DNA from: UBA10183 sp041653835
GTDB taxonomy: Bacteria > Omnitrophota > Gorgyraeia > Gorgyraeales > Gorgyraeaceae
NCBI GenBank assembly: GCA_041653835.1
Contig: JBAZEP010000025.1
Coordinates: 1-22,481 of the forward strand
Direction: 5' to 3'
Length of the DNA stretch: 22,481 bases
Position numbers and translations under genes: made by a program
The notes under the pieces: model-generated
Database searches by the model: none
What the model was told of the DNA's origin: nothing
The model's input: the letters and a program-made list of their open reading frames with translations, nothing else
Part shown: in pieces, positions 1 through 6,311 of the stretch
How the letters are laid out: every line of letters begins with the position of its first letter
Position numbering within the stretch: the first letter of the stretch is position 1

Positions 1-450
1 GTAGGTCCTATGGCAGCTGTCGCGGGCGCTATCGCAGAATTTGTGGGAAAAGAGCTCCTTAAATATTCAGGACAGCTTATCATAGAGAATGGCGGGGATA
101 TCTTCATAAAAACGGACAAGGAGCGTACCATCATGATTTACGCGGGAGATTCGCCTCTCTCCAATAAAGTGTTTATAAAGATAAAGCCTGAAGATATGCC
201 CGCGGGCGTGTGCACATCTTCCGGCACTGTGGGCCATTCTTTAAGCTTTGGGAAAGCGGATGCCTGTGTTATAATAGCTCAGTCCGCGGTTTTAGCGGAC
301 GCGGTAGCTACAGCGGCATGTAACAGGATCAAGGAAAAAAAAGATATCGCGCCGAGCCTGGAATTTGCCATTTCCATAAAAGGGGTCAGGGGCGCCATAG
401 CTATACTGGGAAAGAATCTCGGAAGCATGGGGAACGTAGAGTTAGTATAA
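1..450 (+). CDS. UPF0280 (COG2122) family protein, 5' end missing
   Basis: The reading frame is open from the first base (V-G-P before the first Met), so the gene starts upstream and only the C-terminal 149 residues are visible; UPF0280 proteins are usually about 240 residues. The start matches the family signature GPMAAVAGAIAEFVG. The family is related to ApbE flavin transferases, and ApbE-like elements are visible: an ENGGD stretch, TSSGTVGHSLSFG, and a later ADAVATA. From established work, the Methanosarcina COG2122 protein MA1715 promotes efficient sulfide assimilation, probably as a persulfide carrier. The next gene, 16 bases downstream, is a NIL-domain ferredoxin, the usual partner in the same pathway. 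The role in sulfide or homocysteine metabolism is inferred from family and neighbour; the family assignment is firm. Confidence 0.88.
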   Translation, partial: VGPMAAVAGAIAEFVGKELLKYSGQLIIENGGDIFIKTDKERTIMIYAGDSPLSNKVFIKIKPEDMPAGVCTSSGTVGHSLSFGKADACVIIAQSAVLADAVATAACNRIKEKKDIAPSLEFAISIKGVRGAIAILGKNLGSMGNVELV

Positions 451-466
451 AGGAAGGCGGGTCAAT

Positions 467-874
467 ATGGGTGCCAAAAAGATAGTTTTAAAGTTTCCGT
501 ATAAATTGCTGGATCAGCCGATAGTATACAAGATGGTAAAAGATTTTAACCTGGAATTCAATATATTGAAGGCGTATGTTACCCCTAAAGAAGAAGGCCT
601 TATGGTGCTTGAGCTGAAGGGGGGAGACGCCGATATCGAGAAGGCGTTAAAATATGTAAGGTCCATAGGCGTAAACGTCCAGCCTCTATCCAAGGACATA
701 AAGAGGAACGAGTTAAAATGTACCCATTGCGGCGCCTGTGTGCCGCTTTGCCCTACGGGAGCTTTGGTGACGGATCCCGCGACGCGCAAAGTGCTTTTTT
801 ATGATGTTAAGTGCATCGCCTGTGAACTTTGTATAAAGGCCTGCCCACCCAGAGCGATGGAACTGCATTTTTAG
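467..874 (+). CDS. NIL-domain ferredoxin (2[4Fe-4S])
   Basis: This 135-residue protein has an N-terminal NIL-type alpha/beta domain (about residues 4-78) followed by a two-cluster ferredoxin. Cluster ligands are Cys85, 88, 91 and 95 (CTHCGACVPLCP) and Cys116, 119, 122 and 126 (CIACELCIKACP). The same domain order occurs in the methanogen NIL-ferredoxin that works with the COG1900 (DUF39) sulfurtransferase to make homocysteine from aspartate semialdehyde. The gene lies 16 bases after the UPF0280 gene and has a good AGGAAGG ribosome site before its ATG. A new promoter starts right after its stop, so it probably ends the upstream operon. The COG1900 partner is not in the window and may lie upstream of base 1. 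Family call is strong; pathway is inferred. Confidence 0.9.
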   Translation: MGAKKIVLKFPYKLLDQPIVYKMVKDFNLEFNILKAYVTPKEEGLMVLELKGGDADIEKALKYVRSIGVNVQPLSKDIKRNELKCTHCGACVPLCPTGALVTDPATRKVLFYDVKCIACELCIKACPPRAMELHF

Positions 875-876
875 TC

Positions 877-906
877 TTGACAGAAAAAATCCATTTCGTG
901 TATCAT
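877..906 (+). promoter_or_regulatory. Sigma70-like promoter for the hydrogenase operon
   Basis: A perfect -35 TTGACA lies at 877-882 and a -10 TATCAT at 901-906, with an 18-base spacer. It begins two bases after the stop of the NIL-ferredoxin gene. The predicted start near 913 leaves a short leader containing GAAAGG before the TTG start at 929. It separates the sulfur operon from the hydrogenase operon. Confidence 0.65.
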
Positions 907-928
907 ATTAATCTACGAAAGGCCGGCT

Positions 929-1957
929 TTGGAGTTATATTTTATAAGCAAATCAAACCTTAATAGACTCGCGTTAGCATTATCTAAAACTTACAAAGTC
1001 TTTGCGCCTGTAAAAACAGGAGATAACAGGTATTTTAAAAAAATAGGGGAAGAAGGCCTTGAGACCGCTGTCATAGGAGAGATAAGGGCGGTAGAGCCTG
1101 TAAAAAGTTTTTACTTTCCAGCCAGGGCCAAAGTAGCCGAATATTTTTCCAAAGAACATCCCGCCGAAGAAGAAAAGCCCATAGCTATTATAGGCGCTAA
1201 ATCATGCGACCTGGCGTCGTTCAGGGTGATGGATTATGTTTTCGGCAGAGATCCTTTCAAAGACCCTCTTTATATTTCCAGGAGAGAGGAGAACCTTATA
1301 ATATCCAGCGACTGCACCTGTTTCGGGGAAACCTGTTTCTGCGTAGCCATAGGCATTATGCCGTACCCTACAGAAAATTTTGATATAAATCTTTCGGAAA
1401 TAGATTGCGGATATATAGCGGAAGCAGGTTCAGCCAAAGGAAAATCCGTCATAAAGGAATATTCCAAACTGTTTCAGCCTGTTGCGGAACCTTATCCGGA
1501 AAGAAGAGAGGCCTCTAGAAAGAGTCTAAAAGAAGACCTGCTGGAGCATGTAAAAAAAAGCAGTATCCCGCCCAAAGATGCCATACAGCCGTTGTTCAAG
1601 AAAAAATTCGATACAAATTTATGGGAAGAAACAGCGAAGACTTGTGTTGAATGCGGGGCATGTAATATGATCTGTCCTGCGTGTCACTGTTTTGTTATAA
1701 AAGATCAGGGGAAAAAGCAGGGTTTTGAAAGGCTCAGGCTGTGGGATTCCTGTTTACTATTGTCTTTCGCGAGAGTGGCGGGAGGGGCAAACCCGAGAAA
1801 ACTCCTTAGTCAGCGCCTCAGGAATCGTTTTGATAAAAAATTCAATTTTTTTCCGGACATGATAGGCAGTTTCGGTTGCACAGGCTGCGGCAGATGCAGT
1901 GAGGCATGCCCGGGCAAGATAGATATTAGAAAAGTATTAAGCAATCTTCAAGCATGA
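929..1957 (+). CDS. AsrA / sulfhydrogenase beta-like 4Fe-4S protein
   Basis: This 342-residue protein resembles anaerobic sulfite reductase subunit A and the beta subunit of soluble sulfhydrogenases, which pass electrons between a flavoprotein and other Fe-S partners. The N-terminal half has the family landmarks IGAKSCDLASF (around 88-98), DPLYISRRE and a Cys-rich patch (Cys129, 131, 136, 138). The C-terminal half is a two-cluster ferredoxin domain with Cys239, 242, 245 and 249 and Cys317, 320, 323 and 327. No signal peptide or membrane helix is visible, so it is cytosolic. Translation probably starts at TTG 929: GAAAGG lies 6 bases upstream and there is no nearby ATG. It is the first gene of the long hydrogenase operon, and its partner follows. 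No sulfite reductase catalytic subunit (AsrC) is present, so a sulfite role is unlikely. Confidence 0.85.
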   Translation: MELYFISKSNLNRLALALSKTYKVFAPVKTGDNRYFKKIGEEGLETAVIGEIRAVEPVKSFYFPARAKVAEYFSKEHPAEEEKPIAIIGAKSCDLASFRVMDYVFGRDPFKDPLYISRREENLIISSDCTCFGETCFCVAIGIMPYPTENFDINLSEIDCGYIAEAGSAKGKSVIKEYSKLFQPVAEPYPERREASRKSLKEDLLEHVKKSSIPPKDAIQPLFKKKFDTNLWEETAKTCVECGACNMICPACHCFVIKDQGKKQGFERLRLWDSCLLLSFARVAGGANPRKLLSQRLRNRFDKKFNFFPDMIGSFGCTGCGRCSEACPGKIDIRKVLSNLQA

Positions 1958-1959
1958 TG

Positions 1960-1996
1960 TAATGTTACATTGTGACAGTGTCACAATGTAACATTA
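1960..1996 (+). repeat. Perfect 18-bp palindrome, copy 1
   Basis: The left arm TAATGTTACATTGTGACA (1960-1977) is exactly complementary to 1979-1996, with one unpaired central G at 1978. It starts two bases after the stop of the AsrA-like gene and ends just before the AAGG ribosome site of the AsrB-like gene. No T-run follows, so it is not a classical terminator. A near-identical copy lies at 2836-2870, and two more palindromes share its GACA-N-TGTC centre. Confidence 0.93.
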
Positions 1997-2007
1997 AGGC
2001 GAAAGTT

Positions 2008-2832
2008 ATGGAAAATCCGTATTTACCCGTAAAGACAGAAGTGCTGGAAGTAATAGAAGAGAGCTCGACGATAAAGACATTCAGGCTCAAGCCCGAGGTC
2101 CCGCTGTATTTTAAGGCAGGGCAGTTTATAGAGATGACCATACCCGGCAAGGGCGAAGCGCCTTTTACGCCGTCATCCTCTCCTTATGAAAAGGATAAAC
2201 TGGAGATAACCATAATGAAGGCTGGAAAGATAACCGGCCTTATACATAACCTGAAAAAAGGCGACATAGTGGGATTGAGAGGGCCTTATGGGAAGGAATA
2301 TCCTCTTTCCGAGTTCGAGGGAAAAGATATTTTGCTGGTAGGGGGAGGCGTGGGGCTCGCGCCATTGAGGGCATTATTCCTGGCGCTGGCGCATGATATA
2401 GAGAAATATAAAAGCGTTCTATTCTGTTGCGGTTCAAAAACACCTTCGGATATAATTTATAAAGACTTTATCCTTGATAAGTGGCAGAATCTGGATAAGA
2501 AAAAAATCAAGTTCAGGATTACGGTTGACAAAAAAGACGATAAATGGAAAGGTAATGTGGGGCTTGTGACCACGACATTGGATAAATTAGAACTGGACCT
2601 TAATAAAAGCGTGGCGATCGTGTGCGGACCTCCCATAATGATGAAGTTCGGCACATTTAAGCTTATTGAAGTGGGATACAAGCCTGAACAGATATATTTA
2701 TCCATGGAAAAGAATATGAGCTGCGGCTTTGGGAAATGCGGGCATTGCAGGCTAGGGGATTTTTACGCATGTAAAGACGGCCCTGTATTCAGGTATGACA
2801 AAATAAGCCATATTCACGAAATATGGGATTAA
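2008..2832 (+). CDS. AsrB / sulfhydrogenase gamma-like FAD-NAD(P) oxidoreductase
   Basis: This 274-residue protein belongs to the ferredoxin-NADP reductase fold family of AsrB, sulfhydrogenase gamma and dihydroorotate dehydrogenase electron-transfer subunits. It has an N-terminal FAD beta-barrel (about 5-100, with FKAGQFIEM and the FTPSSSP stretch), an NAD(P)-binding half with GGGVGLAPLRAL (112-123) and CGPPIMM, and a C-terminal [2Fe-2S] site at Cys239, 244, 247 and 255. It should move electrons between NAD(P)H and the Fe-S chain of the preceding subunit. An in-frame GTG at 1972 lies inside the palindrome; ATG 2008 is preferred because AAGG lies about 8 bases upstream and the family alignment begins there. 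The gene is bracketed by two palindromes. NADH versus NADPH preference cannot be read from sequence. Confidence 0.88.
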   Translation: MENPYLPVKTEVLEVIEESSTIKTFRLKPEVPLYFKAGQFIEMTIPGKGEAPFTPSSSPYEKDKLEITIMKAGKITGLIHNLKKGDIVGLRGPYGKEYPLSEFEGKDILLVGGGVGLAPLRALFLALAHDIEKYKSVLFCCGSKTPSDIIYKDFILDKWQNLDKKKIKFRITVDKKDDKWKGNVGLVTTTLDKLELDLNKSVAIVCGPPIMMKFGTFKLIEVGYKPEQIYLSMEKNMSCGFGKCGHCRLGDFYACKDGPVFRYDKISHIHEIWD

Positions 2833-2835
2833 GCG

Positions 2836-2870
2836 AATGTTACATTATGACACTGGCACAATGTAACATT
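2836..2870 (+). repeat. Imperfect palindrome, copy 2
   Basis: The arms 2836-2852 and 2854-2870 pair with two mismatches around a central C. The outer arm AATGTTACATT is identical to copy 1 at 1961-1971. The element begins three bases after the AsrB-like stop and is followed at once by the AAGGAAG ribosome site of the next gene. There is no T-run. Confidence 0.9.
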
Positions 2871-2883
2871 AAGGAAGAGTGAG

Positions 2884-3366
2884 ATGAAGCGTTTATTTGT
2901 AGATTTGGAAAAACTGCACAGGTGTGAAGGCGCGGTAGCAGAATGCAGTTATTATTATAAAGGCAATAAATCCGGCCTGAACCGCCTGAGAGAGATAGGG
3001 CAGTTCTTGTATATATGCAGGCATTGCGAAAACGCGCCGTGCGTGAACGCGTGCCCGAAAGAGGCGCTGGAAAGGCAGCCTGACGGAATAATAAAACGTT
3101 TTACCATGCGCTGTGTTTCGTGCAAGTCCTGCAGCCTGGCGTGCCCATTTGGTACCATACCGCTCGATACAGTACCTTATATAACGTCCCAGTGCGATAT
3201 CTGCATAGATACCAGCGAGAAAGAGGCGCCCGCGTGCGTAAAGACATGCCAGGTGCCTGACGCGATAAAATTCATGGAAATAGAGGAATCTGAAAAAGAC
3301 GATATCTATCTGGTAGGCAAACACCTGGCAGTGCATGCCAAACCGTGGAAGAAATATCATCCATGA
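2884..3366 (+). CDS. HycB/HyfA/CooF-like polyferredoxin subunit
   Basis: This 160-residue cytosolic Fe-S protein resembles the electron-transfer subunits HycB, HyfA and CooF of membrane hydrogenase complexes. Cys groups are Cys45, 48, 53 and 57; Cys77, 80, 83 and 87; and Cys104, 107, 118 and 122, with Cys14 and Cys21 as possible further ligands, consistent with three or four [4Fe-4S] clusters. It lies between the AsrAB-like pair and the hydrogenase core and overlaps the next gene by ATGA, so it is a good candidate for the wire joining the NAD(P)H-reacting pair to the hydrogenase. The start is ATG 2884 with AAGGAAG just upstream. Exact cluster number is uncertain. Confidence 0.87.
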   Translation: MKRLFVDLEKLHRCEGAVAECSYYYKGNKSGLNRLREIGQFLYICRHCENAPCVNACPKEALERQPDGIIKRFTMRCVSCKSCSLACPFGTIPLDTVPYITSQCDICIDTSEKEAPACVKTCQVPDAIKFMEIEESEKDDIYLVGKHLAVHAKPWKKYHP

Positions 3367-4277
3367 CAAAACTTTTGTTTAATTTTATAGTATTCCCCGG
3401 GCTTATATTTACGGCAATCGCGGGGTTGTTCGTGAGCTGGGTAGACCGCAAGGTTACCGCCCGAATACAATGGAGAAAAGGCCCTCCGTGGTACCAGCCG
3501 CTGGCAGATATTGTGAAACTCAGCATAAAAGAGATCAGCGTGCCTAAGCAGGCGTCCAGGGAATTATTTTTCCTTTCGCCTATGATAGGTTTGAGCGCTG
3601 TTACACTTGTTTCCACGCTGGTGTGGCTTGCCAATATAGGCCCTGTCTCAAAGGGTTTTTCAGGAGATATAATAGTAATCGTATATCTCTTGACTATGCC
3701 CGCTATAGCCGTCATAGCGGGCGCTTCCGCGAGCGGGAATCCGCTGGCGTCTCTTGGCGCGTCAAGAGAGATAAAAATGGTAATGGCGTATGAACTGCCT
3801 TTTATAATTTCCTTGCTCGTGCCGGTTATCAAAAGCCACGGGCTTCTGAGATTAAGCGATATCATAAACTATCAGGCCGTGAACGGCCCGTTCATAACGA
3901 GCCTTTCGGGAATTATCGCGTTTATAGTCATGATATTCTGCATGCAGGCAAAACTCGGCATGGTGCCTTTTGACGCCGGAGAGGCTGAGACCGAGATAAT
4001 GGCGGGAACGTATATAGAATATTCCGGCATGCTTCTCGCGATATTCAAAATTACGAAGGCTATGTTGATGGTAATATTGCCTTTATTCCTGATAACACTT
4101 TTCTGGCAGGGCATGGCTTTCGCGGAATTATGGAAATACGTAATTTTGTTAGTGGTGATAATTTTAATAAAGAATACAAGCCCGCGCGTCAGGATAGACC
4201 AGGCAGTCAGGTTTTTCTGGGGGAAAATGACGCTATTGTCTATATTGGCGGTGTTATTAGCCGTAAAAGGGTTTTGA
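3363..4277 (+). CDS. Group 4 hydrogenase membrane anchor, NuoH/EchB/MbhM-like
   Basis: This is a 304-residue multi-helix membrane protein of the NuoH/HycD/EchB/MbhM family, which anchors the hydrogenase and forms the ion path next to the electron-transfer arm. Family landmarks are DRKVTARIQWRKGPP (28-42), GASREIKMVMAYELPF (132-147) and the acidic loop FDAGEAETEIMAGTYIEYSG (203-222). Start ATG 3363 overlaps the previous stop (ATGA), with GGAAG 11 bases upstream. An in-frame GTG at 3345 would add six residues but lies further inside the preceding gene. Length and motifs are normal for the family. Confidence 0.92.
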   Translation: MTKLLFNFIVFPGLIFTAIAGLFVSWVDRKVTARIQWRKGPPWYQPLADIVKLSIKEISVPKQASRELFFLSPMIGLSAVTLVSTLVWLANIGPVSKGFSGDIIVIVYLLTMPAIAVIAGASASGNPLASLGASREIKMVMAYELPFIISLLVPVIKSHGLLRLSDIINYQAVNGPFITSLSGIIAFIVMIFCMQAKLGMVPFDAGEAETEIMAGTYIEYSGMLLAIFKITKAMLMVILPLFLITLFWQGMAFAELWKYVILLVVIILIKNTSPRVRIDQAVRFFWGKMTLLSILAVLLAVKGF

Positions 4278-4278
4278 T

Positions 4279-4704
4279 ATGAATCTTAGATTAAAAGCGT
4301 TAACGAAATCCATCTGGGTTTATCACATGTCAACGGGGAGCTGCAATAACTGCGACATCGAGATCCTCGATATGCTGACCCCGAGATTTGACGTAGAGAG
4401 ATTCGGCATAACGCTTGTGGGCAGTATCAGGCATGCGGACGCTATACTCGTGACAGGCGCCCTGAACCTGAAGACGCTGCCGCGGGTAAAGAAAATTTAT
4501 GAACAGGCAGTGAAGCCGTGCGTAGTGATCGCGATAGGCGTTTGCGCGTGCGGCCAGGGTATATTCAGTAACGGGCCCAATACGCCGGATCCGGTTGATT
4601 CGGTTTTGCCTGTGGATATCTATGTGCCGGGATGCCCGCCTAAACCAGAGGCGATGATAGCGGGCATCGCGAAATTGATAGAAAAAATAAACGCTAAAAA
4701 ATGA
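4279..4704 (+). CDS. Group 4 [NiFe]-hydrogenase small subunit, EchC/MbhJ/NuoB-like
   Basis: This 141-residue NuoB-fold protein carries the proximal [4Fe-4S] cluster. The ligands are Cys22 and Cys25 (GSCNNCDIEIL), Cys89 (GVCACGQG) and Cys119 (PGCPPKPEA). The short length, without the extra cluster domains of soluble hydrogenase small subunits, fits group 4 enzymes. The start ATG 4279 follows AAAAGGG by 7 bases. It overlaps the NuoC-like gene by four bases and should pass electrons from the HyfH-like ferredoxin to the NiFe site in the large subunit. Confidence 0.93.
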   Translation: MNLRLKALTKSIWVYHMSTGSCNNCDIEILDMLTPRFDVERFGITLVGSIRHADAILVTGALNLKTLPRVKKIYEQAVKPCVVIAIGVCACGQGIFSNGPNTPDPVDSVLPVDIYVPGCPPKPEAMIAGIAKLIEKINAKK

Positions 4705-5135
4705 AAAGAGAATCGATAATAGAAAATATAAAGGTGCGTTCGGGAAAAGACCTGTCGGAGGTTGTCGATAAATCCAGGAACAGGGTGTATTTCACGATCA
4801 ATAAAAATATACTGCCGCAGATAGCGAAATATCTTTTTAACGACGTAAAAGCCAGATTTTCCACTGCGTCCGGGGTGGACACAAGAAAGGCTATCGAGAT
4901 CCTGTATCATTTTTCAGTGGATGATATCGGGCTTATTATATCACTGAGGGTAATACTGGAAAAGCCGGACCTTACGATAGATACGCTAATGCCTTTATTT
5001 AAATGCGCTGAATGGATAGAAATGGAAATACACGAAATGCTCGGTGTTAATTTCAAAGGCCACGAAAATCCTAAGCACCTGCTTTTAAAAGACGACTGGC
5101 CTGAGGGGAATTACCCGTTAAGGAGAGACCAATAG
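4701..5135 (+). CDS. Hydrogenase NuoC-like subunit (EchD/MbhK type)
   Basis: This 144-residue protein is the 30-kDa complex I subunit homologue. The diagnostic C-terminal stretch is EWIEMEIHEMLGVNF, then GHENPKHLLL, DDWPEGNYPLRRD (residues about 108-143). It is non-catalytic and braces the large and small subunits at the membrane interface. In Hyc/Hyf enzymes this domain is fused to the large subunit; here it is separate, as in Ech and Mbh. It overlaps the small-subunit gene by ATGA, and its TAG stop is directly followed by the large-subunit ATG. Confidence 0.9.
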   Translation: MKRESIIENIKVRSGKDLSEVVDKSRNRVYFTINKNILPQIAKYLFNDVKARFSTASGVDTRKAIEILYHFSVDDIGLIISLRVILEKPDLTIDTLMPLFKCAEWIEMEIHEMLGVNFKGHENPKHLLLKDDWPEGNYPLRRDQ

Positions 5136-6311
5136 ATGGCTCGCAAGATCATACCGATAGGGCCTTACCACCCGTTACAGGAAGAGCCGGAATTTTTCAA
5201 ACTGCACGTTGACGGCGAGACCGTGGTGGATATGGAAATGGAAATAGGCTATAACCACAGGCTTATCGAAAAAATAGCTGAATCCAAAAGTTTCGACCAG
5301 GTGACATTTCTCGTAGAGAGGATATGCGGCATCTGCTCGACCTCGCATCCGTTCGCGTTTGTAAACGCGATAGATGATCTTCTGGGAGTCAAAGTCCCGG
5401 AAAGGGCGCTTTATATAAGGACGATGATAGCGGAATTGGAGAGGATACACAGTCATCTTTTATGGCTTGGCCTGGCGGGCCATTTCCTGGGGTATAATAC
5501 GGTCTGGATGTGGGCATGGAGATACAGGGAGCCGGTGCTTGATATTTTTGAGCGCGTCGCGGGCAACAGGCAGAACTATGCCATGATGAAGCCGGGCGGG
5601 GTGCGCAGGGATGTATATGAAGAAGATTTCCCGTGGATGAGAAAGACACTGAAAGACCTGATTGCCAAGGTTGATATGTTTAAAGGCGCTGTAATGGATG
5701 ACCCTGTAATAAGGGCAAGGACAGAAGGCGTGGGTATTTTGACAAAAGAAGACGCGCGGGATTATTGCGTGGTAGGGCCCACTGCCAGGGCTTCGGGAAT
5801 AAATATAGATGTAAGGAGGGATGATCCTTACGGCGCTTATGATAAGGTGGAATGGAAGGTAATAACTCATGAAGGAGGGGATGTATTTTCCAAGGCGGTT
5901 GTCAGGATACTGGAACTCTACGAGTCGATAAATATAGTGCTTCAGTGCCTGGATAAGATGCCCAAAGGCCCGATAGATCTGAATATAAAAGATATCACTC
6001 CGGGAGAAGGCATAGGCAGACATGAGGCGCCGAGAGGAGAGGTGCTGCATTATATCATGTCGGACGGCGGGAACAGCCCTGTAAGGCATAAAGTAAGGGC
6101 GCCGAGCTTTATGAATGTCGCTTCGAATAAGAAAACAGTTATAGGCGAAACTATTTCGGATGCCGCTATTATATTGGCGGCTGTTGATCCGTGCTATTGC
6201 TGTACCGAAAGAATGGCGGTGGTGGATCGTAAGACAGGTAATAAATTAATGGATGGGCAGGATTTGATAAGGCTTTCGCAGGAAAAAACAAGGAAAATCG
6301 CGGGAAGATGA
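5136..6311 (+). CDS. Group 4 [NiFe]-hydrogenase large (catalytic) subunit, EchE/MbhL-like
   Basis: This 391-residue subunit holds the NiFe site. The N-terminal motif RICGIC gives Cys64 and Cys67; the C-terminal motif DPCYCCTER gives Cys353 and Cys356. All four metal ligands are present, so this is a true hydrogenase and not a complex I NuoD relative that has lost them. The residue between the ligands, often Ser, is Cys355 here. Past the metal site lies VVDRKTGNK and a basic tail of about 26 residues, resembling the HycE tail removed after an Arg by HycI. A HycI-type protease gene closes this operon, which fits. Subgroup within group 4 cannot be fixed without a tree. Confidence 0.95.
   Translation: MARKIIPIGPYHPLQEEPEFFKLHVDGETVVDMEMEIGYNHRLIEKIAESKSFDQVTFLVERICGICSTSHPFAFVNAIDDLLGVKVPERALYIRTMIAELERIHSHLLWLGLAGHFLGYNTVWMWAWRYREPVLDIFERVAGNRQNYAMMKPGGVRRDVYEEDFPWMRKTLKDLIAKVDMFKGAVMDDPVIRARTEGVGILTKEDARDYCVVGPTARASGINIDVRRDDPYGAYDKVEWKVITHEGGDVFSKAVVRILELYESINIVLQCLDKMPKGPIDLNIKDITPGEGIGRHEAPRGEVLHYIMSDGGNSPVRHKVRAPSFMNVASNKKTVIGETISDAAIILAAVDPCYCCTERMAVVDRKTGNKLMDGQDLIRLSQEKTRKIAGR

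Noticed and set aside
1972..2007. Upstream GTG start for the AsrB-like gene
   Set aside because: It lies inside the perfect palindrome; ATG 2008 has a spaced ribosome site and fits family length.
929..2832. Anaerobic sulfite reductase operon
   Set aside because: AsrA- and AsrB-like genes are present, but no siroheme catalytic subunit follows; the next genes are hydrogenase subunits.
1960..2870. Inverted-repeat ends of an insertion sequence around the AsrB-like gene
   Set aside because: The bracketed gene is an ordinary oxidoreductase that fits the operon, no transposase is present, and each repeat is itself a full palindrome rather than a one-sided end.
3272..3865. 197-codon open frame on the minus strand
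   Set aside because: It is antisense to the HycB-like and NuoH-like genes, which have clear family motifs; no motif or ribosome site supports it.
5460..6089. 209-codon open frame on the minus strand
   Set aside because: It lies fully inside the hydrogenase large-subunit gene and its translation is low-complexity Tyr/Pro/Arg-rich with no recognisable domain.
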